Of a stretch of 64,000 bases of DNA, positions 26,288 through 35,588 are shown in pieces. This DNA comes from Falsihalocynthiibacter arcticus. GTDB lineage: Bacteria > Pseudomonadota > Alphaproteobacteria > Rhodobacterales > Rhodobacteraceae. The stretch is taken from the NCBI RefSeq assembly GCF_000812665.2, contig NZ_CP014327.1:1951501-2015500 (forward strand), written 5' to 3'. Within the stretch, counting starts at the first letter, position 1. Each line of letters opens with the position of its first letter. A program made the translations under genes and the position numbers. Under the pieces are notes generated by a model. The model saw only the letters and a program-made list of their open reading frames with translations, made no database searches and had not been told where the DNA came from.

Positions 26288-26719
26288 ATGTTCAAAAACG
26301 TATTGCTTACACTTGATCTGAATACCAAGGCGTCTTGGGAAAAGGCACTGCCTCAAGCGCTGGAACTGGTGACGGCTTCAAAAGGCACTTTGCATGTCAT
26401 GTCGGTGGTTCCGGATTTGGGCACGCCGATGGTTGAAAGCTTCTTTCCCTCCGACTTTGAATCCAAGGCGATCGCTGCGGCAAGTGCAGCGCTGGACGGG
26501 CTTGTGAAGGCGAATGTCCCTCAGGGCGTGTCGGTCAAACAGCATCTCGCTTTTGGCAATATCCACCATAAAGTGTTGGAGGCGATCGAGGAAACGCAGT
26601 GCGATCTGGTCGTTATGGCGTCGCACAAGCCAGATAGCGTGCGGGAATTCCTAATTGGGTCAAATGCTGACAGAGTTGTGCGCAGATCACCAATTTCAGT
26701 CTTGGTAGTAAGAGCTTAA
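26288..26719 (+). CDS. UspA-domain protein linked to the TRAP transporter (TeaD-like)
   Basis: A 143-residue single Usp domain starting MFKNVLLTLDLN, with AAGGAAAC upstream, 12 bp after the permease end. The nucleotide-binding end motif reads CDLVVMASHKPDSVREFLIGSNADRVVRRSPISVLVVRA, close to the G-x2-G-x9-G-S type; the first glycines are altered (SHKPDS). TRAP operons often include a Usp protein such as TeaD of Halomonas, which binds ATP and tunes transporter activity. The same role is likely here. Confidence 0.82.
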   Translation: MFKNVLLTLDLNTKASWEKALPQALELVTASKGTLHVMSVVPDLGTPMVESFFPSDFESKAIAAASAALDGLVKANVPQGVSVKQHLAFGNIHHKVLEAIEETQCDLVVMASHKPDSVREFLIGSNADRVVRRSPISVLVVRA

Positions 26720-26788
26720 ATACATGCCAATCGCAGAGGCTTTAATAGCTCATCCTGGGCTGCTCTATCTGCAAGGAGTACTATCCCT

Positions 26789-27763
26789 ATGACCCCTTTC
26801 GCTATTGCTGGCATTCAAATGCACGTGAATGCCCTTCACTCCAATGTCGATGCTATGATGCATCGTCTGGATTTGTTGATGATCCGTTTTCCATGGACAC
26901 AAATGGTTCTTTTCAGTGAACTTGCGCCTTTTGGCCCGCTGGAAAAGTTTAAACTTCCGCAAGAAAACGCTGTTATTGATCGGTTCTGTGAGGCGGCCCG
27001 TCGGTACAAAATATGGTTGATCCCGGGGTCGATGTTCCTAACTCACCCCGAAAACAGTGGGGTTTATAACACTTCGCTAGTGATTGACCCCAATGGGATT
27101 GTCGTACGGCGCTATGCCAAAATGTTCCCGTTTTTACCCTACGAGGCAGGCGTCACGCCCGGAACGGAATTTTGCGTTTTCGACGTGCCTGATGTGGGCC
27201 GGTTTGGTTTGTCGATCTGTTACGACATGTGGTTTCCGGAAACGACGCGGCAACTGACCAGCCAAGGCGTTGAGGTGCTGTTGCATCCGGTGTTGACGGG
27301 CACAACAGACAGGGACGCTGAACTGTCGATCGCGCGGGCGACCGCAGCTCAATTCCAGTGCTATGTCATTGATGTGAATGGTTTGGGCGCGGGTGGTATC
27401 GGTAAATCCTGCGTTGTTGATCCTACGTCTCAGGTGCTGCACCAATCCGGCGGCCAAGAAGATATGTTCCCGATCGAGGTGGATATGTCGATGGTGCGGC
27501 GCCAGCGCGAAACCGGCTTCAAAGGCCTGGGTCAAGTGCTGAAAAGTTTTCGGGATCGTTCGGTGGATTTCTCGGTCTATGACCGGACCAGCGGAACCGA
27601 TAACTTTTTGAAAGCGCTTGGGCCGCTGGAAGTGCCACTCCAAGGCTCCCGTTCGGGCTTGTATGTGGATGAGCCCGCAATTCTCGACGTGGAACCGGAG
27701 TTGGCTATGCCCACACCAGAATATGTCGAACCGGCCATTACTGACAAAAAAATAATCGGCTGA
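26789..27763 (+). CDS. Carbon-nitrogen hydrolase (nitrilase superfamily amidase)
   Basis: A 324-residue enzyme. The catalytic triad is visible: Glu44 in LFSELAPFG, Lys111 in RRYAKMFPF and Cys144 in LSICYDMWFPE. The fold blocks GSMFLTHPENSGVYNTSLVIDPNG and PGTEFCVFDVPDVGRFGLSICYDM are typical of aliphatic amidases and N-carbamoyl or omega-amide hydrolases. A C-terminal extension of about 60 residues (rich in Pro and Glu) goes beyond the usual domain. It would hydrolyse an amide or carbamoyl group, releasing ammonia or an amine. AAGGAG is present upstream. The operon context points to processing of the imported or conjugated substrate; the exact substrate cannot be read from sequence. Confidence 0.85.
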   Translation: MTPFAIAGIQMHVNALHSNVDAMMHRLDLLMIRFPWTQMVLFSELAPFGPLEKFKLPQENAVIDRFCEAARRYKIWLIPGSMFLTHPENSGVYNTSLVIDPNGIVVRRYAKMFPFLPYEAGVTPGTEFCVFDVPDVGRFGLSICYDMWFPETTRQLTSQGVEVLLHPVLTGTTDRDAELSIARATAAQFQCYVIDVNGLGAGGIGKSCVVDPTSQVLHQSGGQEDMFPIEVDMSMVRRQRETGFKGLGQVLKSFRDRSVDFSVYDRTSGTDNFLKALGPLEVPLQGSRSGLYVDEPAILDVEPELAMPTPEYVEPAITDKKIIG

Positions 27764-27770
27764 TCTGCGA

Positions 27771-27797
27771 GGTCCGTCGGCGGGAGGCCGGCGGACC
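27771..27797 (+). other. Hairpin between amidase and decarboxylase genes
   Basis: GGTCCGTCGGC (27771-27781) pairs with GCCGGCGGACC (27787-27797) with one mismatch and a 5-nt loop, 8 bp after the amidase stop. There is no T-run, so it is more likely a stabiliser or attenuator than a terminator. Confidence 0.55.
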
Positions 27798-27835
27798 CTT
27801 CTTCGCACATCGAATTATAACTGGGAGAACGATCG

Positions 27836-30568
27836 ATGAATTCCGTCAGCGACTATTATTCGGCGACGCAACTGCGCACAGATAACTGGAGTGCGCTCAG
27901 GGAGATAACAGGGTCCTTCGCCAGAAATATGCCGAACAAAATCTCGGCCAAAGACACCGCGAAAACACAGGAATTATTCGAGTCCCTCGCATTGATCGAG
28001 CCATACTGGGCCTTTCCAGGCATGGCGGCCTTTATTCATCTTCGTCGTTTGTTCGAACACAATAGCTATGAAGAATTGGCCTTTGCAGTTCACCGTGTGA
28101 CGCGGGCTCTGACAACGGGCGCTTATCGACGTCGCTCCATTCCCTTGGAACGCGACAGTATCGACAAGGAAGAGTACGACGACGAGTCTCTTCTGTCACC
28201 CGAAGTGCGCGCCATGACCAAACCCTATTTTGAGGTTTTGATCGTTGATAATGTCAGCGACCAACAGGAGCGGTGGCTGAAAAACAATGTCACGCGCATG
28301 CGTCGTCCAGAAGACCCATTCACCTATGAAGCTGTTGTTGTTCCTAGTTTAGAAGACGCCCTCATTGCGGTCCTGTTTAATCATAACATTCAGGCCATCG
28401 TTGTGCGTCCCGGCCTTGTTTTAAAGTCAAAGCTCGACAATGAAATTCTCCATAGTTTCCTGAGCCGAGCAGGGGGAAGCGACGCAATTGACGCGATGCT
28501 GCCGGAAAACTATGGCCCAGAACTGTGCCGTCTCATTGAACGGGTGCGGCCAGAATTGGATGCCTATCTGGTCACCGACCGGTCGGTTGAAGATATCGCA
28601 GGGCTTGAGTTGGGCATTTGTCGGCGGGTTTTCTATAACCAAGAAGACTTTATGGAGTTGCACCTGAATATCCTTCGGGGTGTTGAAGCACGCAACAAAA
28701 CACCGTTCTTTACGGCCCTTGTGAACTACTCCAAACAACCGACAGGCGTGTTCCATGCGATGCCGATCAGTCGGGGGAAATCGATTACGCGCAGCCACTG
28801 GATTCAGGATATGGGGGCGTTCTATGGCCCCAACATTTTCTTGGCCGAAACCTCTGCGACATCTGGCGGGCTTGATAGCTTGCTCGAACCTCACGGCCCC
28901 ATCAAAGAAGCGCAAGAACTGGCAAGCCGCGCGTTTGGCTCAAAACAGACGTTTTTTGCCACAAACGGAACCTCAACCTGTAACAAAATTGTCGTGCAAG
29001 CGCTGGTGCGCCCGGGTGACATCGTTCTGGTCGATCGGGATTGCCATAAATCGCACCATTACGGCATGGTCCTTGCAGGGGCTGAAGTGGTCTATCTCGA
29101 TAGCTACCCTCTGAACGAATATTCCATGTATGGTGCTGTGCCGCTGCGTGAAATCAAACATCAATTGCTAGCGCTAAAAGCCGCCGGCAAACTTGATCGC
29201 GTTCGCATGCTTTTGCTGACCAACTGTACCTTTGACGGACTGGTCTATAATGTTGAGCGGGTCATGGAGGAATGTCTGGCGATCAAGCCAGATCTTGTCT
29301 TCCTTTGGGATGAAGCATGGTTTGCTTTCGCGAGATTCAGCCCGACATACCGCCAACGTACGGGCATGCGCACAGCGAATAATCTGCGCAAGCGCCTAAA
29401 GACGGACGAACATAGGGAAGCCTATGAGGCTCAGCAAAAGGTCCTTGGCGATGCCACAGATGAGGAGCTGTTGGACGCACGACTCATTGCGCCGCCCACT
29501 GCGCGGATCCGTGTTTATGCCACCCAGTCGACCCATAAAACACTGACGTCGCTGCGACAGGGTTCCATGATCCACGTGAGCGATCAGGACTTTAAGGGCG
29601 AGGTCGAGCAGAGCTTCCACGAAGCCTATATGACCCACACTTCCACCTCACCCAACTACCAGATCATCGCTTCGCTTGATGTGGGACGTCGTCAGGTTGA
29701 GTTGGAAGGCTTTGAATTTGTGCAACGCCAGATCGAGGCCGCTATGTCTATGCGGCGCGCGATCAGCACGCATCCGCGTTTGCAAAAATACTTCAAGGTT
29801 CTGACGGCGGGCGACATGATCCCCGAGCACCATCGCCAGAGTGGAGTGGTCAGCTATTTTGACAATGAGCAAGGCTGGACCGACATGTGGGACTGCTGGC
29901 AGCAGGACGATTTTGTTCTGGATGCCACCCGCGTGACCTTGGCCGTTGGCGGCACAGGGTGGGATGGGGACACGTTCAAAAACGATGTTCTGATGGATAA
30001 ATATGGCATCCAAATCAACAAAACTTCCCGCAATACCGTGTTGTTCATGACCAATATCGGCACAACGCGGTCTTCTGTTGCCTATCTGATCGAAGTGCTG
30101 GTTGAGATTGCCAACGAACTTGATGATTTGCTAGATGATGCATCGAAAATGGAACGCTTATCGTTTGATCGTCGCGTTAAAAATCTGACGGAAAACTATC
30201 CCCCATTGCCCGATTTCAGCCGGTTCCACGATTCTTTCCGTCCTGACAATGTGACGCCAGAGGGGGATATTCGTACGGCATATTACCTCAGCTACGATGA
30301 AAAAAATTGTGACTATCTGGAACTGGAGGGCTCCCTGAATGATGCACTTCAGGCAGGGAAAGAGGTTGTCTCCGCCAGTTTCATCATTCCCTATCCCCCA
30401 GGGTTTCCAATCCTTGTGCCGGGGCAGGTCATCAGCAAGGAAATCCTCGCGTTTATGCTGGCGCTCGATGTCAATGAAATACACGGGTATCGCGCCGATC
30501 TCGGTCTGCGCGTCTTCACACCCGAGGCCTTGGCTGCCTTGCCCCAAGCCAAAAAAATCAAGAAATAA
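27836..30568 (+). CDS. PLP-dependent Orn/Lys/Arg decarboxylase family enzyme, enlarged
   Basis: A 910-residue fold-type I PLP enzyme. The cofactor lysine is Lys568 in QSTHKTLTSLRQ, and Asp492 in FLWDEAWFAF contacts the pyridinium; SKQTFFATNGTSTCNKIV and DRDCHKSHHYG are the substrate/phosphate loops of the lysine/arginine/ornithine decarboxylases. The C-terminal domain includes GFPILVPGQVISKEILAF, also family-typical. It is longer than the usual 710-760 residues because of an N-terminal region of about 150 residues before the wing domain and an insert around 510-545. It is expected to make a di- or polyamine from a basic amino acid, but some relatives may use other substrates. GGGAGAACG precedes the ATG. 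It is co-directional with the ATP-grasp gene 24 bp on. Confidence 0.85.
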   Translation: MNSVSDYYSATQLRTDNWSALREITGSFARNMPNKISAKDTAKTQELFESLALIEPYWAFPGMAAFIHLRRLFEHNSYEELAFAVHRVTRALTTGAYRRRSIPLERDSIDKEEYDDESLLSPEVRAMTKPYFEVLIVDNVSDQQERWLKNNVTRMRRPEDPFTYEAVVVPSLEDALIAVLFNHNIQAIVVRPGLVLKSKLDNEILHSFLSRAGGSDAIDAMLPENYGPELCRLIERVRPELDAYLVTDRSVEDIAGLELGICRRVFYNQEDFMELHLNILRGVEARNKTPFFTALVNYSKQPTGVFHAMPISRGKSITRSHWIQDMGAFYGPNIFLAETSATSGGLDSLLEPHGPIKEAQELASRAFGSKQTFFATNGTSTCNKIVVQALVRPGDIVLVDRDCHKSHHYGMVLAGAEVVYLDSYPLNEYSMYGAVPLREIKHQLLALKAAGKLDRVRMLLLTNCTFDGLVYNVERVMEECLAIKPDLVFLWDEAWFAFARFSPTYRQRTGMRTANNLRKRLKTDEHREAYEAQQKVLGDATDEELLDARLIAPPTARIRVYATQSTHKTLTSLRQGSMIHVSDQDFKGEVEQSFHEAYMTHTSTSPNYQIIASLDVGRRQVELEGFEFVQRQIEAAMSMRRAISTHPRLQKYFKVLTAGDMIPEHHRQSGVVSYFDNEQGWTDMWDCWQQDDFVLDATRVTLAVGGTGWDGDTFKNDVLMDKYGIQINKTSRNTVLFMTNIGTTRSSVAYLIEVLVEIANELDDLLDDASKMERLSFDRRVKNLTENYPPLPDFSRFHDSFRPDNVTPEGDIRTAYYLSYDEKNCDYLELEGSLNDALQAGKEVVSASFIIPYPPGFPILVPGQVISKEILAFMLALDVNEIHGYRADLGLRVFTPEALAALPQAKKIKK

Positions 30569-30592
30569 CCGAATTAATGAAGGGACGACACT

Positions 30593-32050
30593 ATGCCTAC
30601 TGTGCTTAAGAATATCTCAGAAATTCGACGCTTCTTTCACCGTAACGAAGACCCAATCTACTTTATTTCGGCGACGAATTTCAATCTGCTCGGCCTCGAC
30701 GAATGGGTGAAAAACTTCAAGTATATCTGCTATATCGACTGTTATGGCGGCAAGCATCCCAATGTGTTTTGCCCTTCTGAGCAGCCACACGCGGAATTCC
30801 AATCCATTGAGGATATCAACAACTATCTGCTCCAGCACAAAGAGGTCATCGACTTTATTAAGCGGCGCGGTGGCAAACCCAAGTTTGTGTTCCTGATGTT
30901 CGACGAGGAAACCGAGCGGTTGTCAAAAGAGTTGGGCGCGGACGTCTGGTTCCCCAAGGCAAAACTGCGCACGGCGATGGACAACAAGATCGAAACCGTC
31001 CGCATTGGCAACAAGGCGGGGGTTCCGTCCGTTCCGAATATCCTGTCCGAGGTCACCAGCTACGATCAGTTACGGGAGGTTTGTGAAAAAGGCGGGATCG
31101 GGCACGATCTGGTGCTGCAATCGGCCTTTGGCGACAGCGGCCACACCACGTTCTTTATCAAGACCGAGGCCGATTTCCGCCGTCACGAACACGAAATCAT
31201 CGGTGAAGGTGAAATCAAAATCATGAAGCGGATTGATTGCCGTGGATCGGCGATCGAGGCCTGCGCGACCAAGGAAGGGACGATTGTTGGCCCGTTGATG
31301 ACGGAACTTGTCGGCTTTGGAGAATTGACACCGTATCGTGGCGGTTGGTGTGGCAACGAAATCCTGTCCACAGCGTTCCCACCAAAAGTCCGCCAGAAAG
31401 CGCGCGAGTTGACGTTCAAATTCGGCGAACAGTTGCGCAAAGAAGGCTATCGCGGCTACTTCGAGCTTGATTTCTTGATCGACAAAAAGACGGGCGATAT
31501 CTGGCTGGGAGAATTGAACCCGCGCATCACGGGGGCGTCCTCGATGACCAACCATGCGGCGTTTGCCCACGCCGACGCGCCCTTGTTCCTTTTCCACTTA
31601 CTCGAGTTCTCCAAAAAGAAATTCGATCTGGACACATCGGAACTCAATGACCGTTGGGCCAATCCCAACATGATTGATAGCTGGTCTCAGATGGTGATTA
31701 AGCACACGGATGATAGCGTTGATATCTGCACGGCAAGCCCAGAAACCGGCATTTACAAAATGCTGGAAGATGGGAGCGTCGTTTATGATCGGTTCGACTA
31801 TCACAGACGGGCTGTTGAAAGCGAAAACGAAGCGTTCTTCTTACGGATTTTACAACCGGGCGATTATCGCTATGAAGGGGCGGACATTGGTATCCTCGTG
31901 ACTCGCGGACGCTCAATGACGAAAAGCTTTCAGTTGAATGAGCGCGCGAAAAAGTGGATTCACGGCATTAAGAAATCCGTTGAGGGAACGCCGCTCCCAG
32001 TTGCGAGTGCTGGACCTGTGTTGGCGGAGCCCGCATTCAAGATCATGTAA
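30593..32050 (+). CDS. ATP-grasp ligase (biotin-carboxylase-like fold)
   Basis: A 485-residue protein with the ATP-grasp fold: a pre-grasp domain (GADVWFPKAKLRTAMDNKIETVRIGNKAGVPSVPN), the central LVLQSAFGDSGHTTFFI glycine-loop, IKIMKRIDCRGSAIEACAT, and the metal-binding end YRGYFELDFLIDKKTGDIWLGELNPRITGASS, where Glu and Asn bind magnesium. It resembles carboxylate-amine ligases annotated as biotin carboxylase, but there is no biotin-carrier gene nearby, so I infer that it joins a carboxylate to an amine, perhaps the amine made by the neighbouring decarboxylase. GAAGGGACG precedes the ATG. Confidence 0.8.
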   Translation: MPTVLKNISEIRRFFHRNEDPIYFISATNFNLLGLDEWVKNFKYICYIDCYGGKHPNVFCPSEQPHAEFQSIEDINNYLLQHKEVIDFIKRRGGKPKFVFLMFDEETERLSKELGADVWFPKAKLRTAMDNKIETVRIGNKAGVPSVPNILSEVTSYDQLREVCEKGGIGHDLVLQSAFGDSGHTTFFIKTEADFRRHEHEIIGEGEIKIMKRIDCRGSAIEACATKEGTIVGPLMTELVGFGELTPYRGGWCGNEILSTAFPPKVRQKARELTFKFGEQLRKEGYRGYFELDFLIDKKTGDIWLGELNPRITGASSMTNHAAFAHADAPLFLFHLLEFSKKKFDLDTSELNDRWANPNMIDSWSQMVIKHTDDSVDICTASPETGIYKMLEDGSVVYDRFDYHRRAVESENEAFFLRILQPGDYRYEGADIGILVTRGRSMTKSFQLNERAKKWIHGIKKSVEGTPLPVASAGPVLAEPAFKIM

Positions 32051-32059
32051 GGAACAGCC

Positions 32060-33031
32060 ATGATTTGGCGTGCTATTAGTGAAGATTTGCCCGGCCCTAA
32101 ATGGGCCGGGCTTTTCGCCGAATATTGGCCCAGCTATAAACGCTGGTGGCTAAAGGAAGGCGACTCTGCGCGGGCGACTTATTTGGAAAGTCGGCGTGCC
32201 CTGAAGGAATACATGCCAGAGCTTATACCGCTCTACGAAGATTTGTGTGATCTGGCAGGCGGTGGCGATCAGGCAGCACGCTTTCTAAGTTTCTACTGTC
32301 CCCCTCCGTATTTGTCGGGATGCAGTCAGGCGATCTGGCCAGGAGAAGAGCCTGTTCTGGTGCGTAACTACGACTATGACCCAAACGCTTTTGATAGCCT
32401 GATTCTGCGTACAGGTTGGCAGGGGCGGCAGGTGATCGGTACGTCAGACGGGTTGTGGGGGCTGGTTGACGGGATGAACGATGCCGGTCTTGCCATTTCG
32501 TTGACATTTGGCGGTCGCCGTGTGGTTGGCAACGGCTTCGGCGTCCCCTTGATCCTGCGCTATGTCCTGCAAACCTGCACCACGGCGGAGGAGGCTGGAG
32601 CGGTGTTGTCCCGCGTTCCGACCCATATGAGTTATAATGTTACGGTATTGGATGCCAAACGCCACTATTTGACGGCCATGATGGCCCCTGATCGGCCTGC
32701 AATAATCACACATGCCGCCGTTGCGACGAACCATCAGCAGAATGTTGAATGGGTCAGCCATGCGCGGTTTACGGCGACGGTTGAGAGGGAACGTTACTTG
32801 CTGCAACGTCTCACCTTGCACCGGGACCCCGAAGAAAAATTCGTCGGCGCTTTTTTGCGACCCCCCCTTTATTCTACCGCATTTGATGCAGGTTTTGGCA
32901 CAATCTACACGGCGGTCTATCGACCTCGATTGGGTGAAATGCAAATTCGTTGGCCGGGTACGACGTGGGCACAAAGCTTTGACCATTTTCAAGAGGGCGG
33001 ACGCCAAGTGCAAATTCCCGGCGCCGCATAG
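32060..33031 (+). CDS. C45-family autoproteolytic acyltransferase/hydrolase (Ntn)
   Basis: A 323-residue member of the penicillin acyl-transferase (AAT) family of N-terminal-nucleophile enzymes. Cys88 in SGCSQAIW is the expected autocleavage site and nucleophile after Gly87, followed by PVLVRNYDYDPNAFDSLILRT and a later GLWGLVDGMNDAGLAISLTFGG, the family core. Such enzymes make or break amide bonds between acyl groups and amines. Starting 10 bp after the ATP-grasp stop, with AAGGAAC, it appears coupled to it. It is cytoplasmic, without signal peptide. Likely role: transfer or release of an acyl group on the pathway amine; substrate unknown. Confidence 0.83.
   Translation: MIWRAISEDLPGPKWAGLFAEYWPSYKRWWLKEGDSARATYLESRRALKEYMPELIPLYEDLCDLAGGGDQAARFLSFYCPPPYLSGCSQAIWPGEEPVLVRNYDYDPNAFDSLILRTGWQGRQVIGTSDGLWGLVDGMNDAGLAISLTFGGRRVVGNGFGVPLILRYVLQTCTTAEEAGAVLSRVPTHMSYNVTVLDAKRHYLTAMMAPDRPAIITHAAVATNHQQNVEWVSHARFTATVERERYLLQRLTLHRDPEEKFVGAFLRPPLYSTAFDAGFGTIYTAVYRPRLGEMQIRWPGTTWAQSFDHFQEGGRQVQIPGAA
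32090..32115 (+). promoter_or_regulatory. Strong hairpin inside the start of the C45 gene
   Basis: CCCGGCCC (32090-32097) and GGGCCGGG (32103-32110) form a perfect 8-bp G-C stem with a TAAAT loop, followed by CTTTTC. It covers codons 11-17 of the C45 gene and looks like an intragenic terminator or attenuator, though the T-run is short. Confidence 0.4.
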
Positions 33032-33628
33032 GGGAAAACGGCGGAGTCAGAGGAAACTGACCTGAGCGTTTTTGGCGGAACCAGTTCGGCCCATTGTTTG
33101 CTTCAGAAATCCGCCGACGGCACGGACCACAACTAAGTGCTTTTTCCAATTGGCAGTGGCACCTGAATGATCTTTTTGTATGGGTAATCGGCGTGCGGCC
33201 CTATCTTTGGCGCGCCGTTGATTACGAGGCTGAGGTTTTAGAAAGCTACGTCACCGCCGCTCTTAGAGAATAACGCCCGCTTGGCGTGGTAAATCACAGT
33301 CCTTGCCGAGACGAGTTCGAATGCGTCTGACAGCACCCAAATGACTAAGACAAAACAATCTGGTAGTGAACGTGCATTGGAACGCTTTATGCAAACGATT
33401 AAAAAAGAACAAAAGAAGGCTGCGGAGACGGGAAGCAGGCCAATCTATGGTCACTTTGTTTAAACGTGTTCTCTAAACGGGCACCTATTAGTTCTGACTA
33501 AAAGAGGACGCTTTTGGTGGCTAGGATGCGGCGGTAACCGTACCAAATACATCTACTTAACAAATGCCGCGATCTAGACCTAATTGCGCCGACGTCGGTC
33601 GACAATTTTATCCGACACACTGCTCCGC
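33032..33628. other. Intergenic region after the catabolic operon
   Basis: About 600 bp between the C45 gene and the converging dehydrogenase pseudogene. Apart from one possible 40-codon frame at 33341-33463 I see no gene. I found no clear terminator for either side. Confidence 0.4.
33341..33463 (+). CDS. Possible 40-residue lysine-rich peptide
   Basis: An ATG-to-TAA frame gives a hydrophilic, helical-looking peptide beginning MTKTKQSGSERALERF and ending with RPIYGHFV. Composition is protein-like (many Lys, Glu, Gln, no Cys), but there is no ribosome site and no neighbour to support it. It may be chance. Confidence 0.25.
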   Translation: MTKTKQSGSERALERFMQTIKKEQKKAAETGSRPIYGHFV

Positions 33629-35059
33629 CTACCAGCTGGCCGAAATATACTGTGTTTCCATAAATTCAAGCATGCCTTCATGGCCCCCTTCGCGTCCTAA
33701 GCCTGACTGTTTGACTCCCCCAAAGGGCGCTGCGGGATCGGAGACCAAACCCACGGTTCAAACCAACCATACCGTATTCCAGACGCTCACAGACCTGCAG
33801 AGCACGCTTCATATTTTCGGAAAAGACGTAAGCCACGAGGCCATATTCCGTGTCGTTGGCGCGTCGGATGACGTCTTCTTGGTCGGTGAAGGCTTGCAGG
33901 GCGGCAACGGGGCCGAAAATCTCGTCGTGCACGCAATCAGAGGTTTCTGCGACGTTGGACAAAACGGTTGGCGGGTAAAAGAACCCCTTGCCACTTGGCG
34001 CGGTGCCGCCCAGTTCAATTTTGGCCCCCTTGGCAACGGCATCTGCAACAAATGCGGCAACCTTATCGCGCGTATCGGCATTCACCAGTGGCCCAACGTC
34101 CACGCTTGGATCGGTCCCGTCGCCCATCGTTAAGGCCGCCATTGCTGCGGTGAATTTCGTGGTAAAGGCTTCGGCCACATCAGTGTGCACATAGAGGCGG
34201 TTGGCGGCTGTGCAGGCCTCGCCCAAATTGCGCATTTTTGCCAACATTGCCCCCTCGACGGCGACGTCAAGATCGGCGTCTTCAAAGACGATCAGCGGTG
34301 CGTTGCCCCCAGTTCCATTGCTGGCTTCAACACTTGGTCGGCTGCGGAATGGAGCAGCTTTCGACCCACGCCCGTCGAGCCGGTAAAGCTGACAACTCGT
34401 ACGCGAGGGTCATGCAGCATGTGATCCACCAATGCGCCGGATTTGCGCGAAGGGAGGACATTGACCAAGCCTTTGGGCACGCCAGCTTCCTCCAAAAGCG
34501 GCATCAGCGCCAGCATGGTCAGCGGCGTTTCGGAGGCTAGTTTAATGATCACGGCACAGCCTGCAGCCAAAGCGGGAGCGATCTTGCGGGTGCCCATTGC
34601 GGCGGGGTAATTCCACGGGGTGACAAGCACCGCGATGCCCGCAGGTTTGTGTTGCACGATGATCCGTGCGCCAGAGGCTGGGGCATGCGTTATCATTCCG
34701 TCGGCGCGCACGGCTTCCTCGGAGAACCAGCGGAAAAACTCGGCGGCATAGGTTGCCTCGCCCATCGCATCGGCGCGAGCTTTACCGTTTTCCAACGTAA
34801 TCAGGTGGGCGAATTCGGGTAAACGGGCCGTCATCAGCTCCCATGCTTTGCGCAAGATTTCGGAGCGCTGGCGTGGGGTTTGGGCCGCCCAAAGCGCCAT
34901 CGCGGCCTCGGCGGCATCAAGGGCGGCATCGGCGTCGGCGATTTCCGCAGAGGCTACAGAAGCAAGCACCTCTTCGGTTGCGGGGTTCATCACGTCAAAA
35001 CGGGTGCCGGATGCACCAGTACGCCATTGGCCGTCAATGTAGAGGTCAGTATGTTTCAT
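33629..35059 (-). pseudogene. gabD: Succinate-semialdehyde dehydrogenase with two frameshifts
   Basis: The sequence encodes a full NAD(P)-dependent aldehyde dehydrogenase of about 475 residues in three frames. MKHTDLYIDGQWRTGA to VLKPAMELG is in frame one, including VLVTPWNYPAAMG and FTGSTGVGRKLL. A base is missing in a run of five C on the plus strand (34306-34310), where MELGGNAPL should continue. Frame two carries the catalytic-cysteine segment NLGEACTAANRLYVH and HDEIFGPVAALQAF. An extra T near 33756 shifts the last 50 residues ([19 protein letters not shown] to YISASW). The catalytic Cys stands in EACTAA rather than GQxC. As written it is inactive. It would take the product of the GABA aminotransferase to succinate. 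Confidence 0.8.
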
Positions 35060-35075
35060 TAGGGTCTCCAGAATA

Positions 35076-35585
35076 TCAAAGTAAGTGGCGCAAAGGGTCG
35101 GTCAGGCGATCAGCGAATTCAGAAATAAGCTGGATGGCCTGCGCGTCGGAGAGCTGATCGGGCGTGAAATCAAGGCAGATCAGATAGGTATCTCCCTCGG
35201 TGGCGATGCTGAGGGAAGGCGCGTCCCAACCCGCGAGGCGCAGACTGGAAATCGGGCTGGCGCTTAAATCCCGCAGGGCCAAATTGGCGCGGGCGTCGGG
35301 GTCACTCTCAGGCAAAAACGACAAGCGCGCCCGGTCAGGATTTGTCAGACGACGCCCTTCTGCTTGGAGGTCCAATAGCGAAATAACCAGTTCATCATCG
35401 CCCGCTTGGAGCGCGCTTCGCAGCGCGGCGGCGGCAAAAGCGGCCCAGATGGCAGAGGGTGCGAGCGTGACATTGCCCTCGTTCTGCATCCAGTCAACAA
35501 AGTCGCGCGCGCCAGCACCCGGAACTCGTGCGGTGATTTGGTTCGGCAATGTTGCGCTTTGCTGTGCCGTTTGCGAACCGGTTGG
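35076..35585 (-). pseudogene. Truncated gene, C-terminal part only, unknown product
   Basis: About 170 codons ending 17 bp before the dehydrogenase start, so it probably once headed that transcription unit. Residues include DFVDWMQNEGNVTLAPSAIW, LVISLLDLQAEGRRL and a last helix AIQLISEFADRLTDPLRHL; the end slightly recalls condensation or acyltransferase domains, but I do not recognise it. Upstream of about 35585 the frame runs antisense through an integrase remnant and is not real coding, so the N-terminus has been lost to the mobile element. Confidence 0.5.
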
Positions 35586-35588
35586 GGG

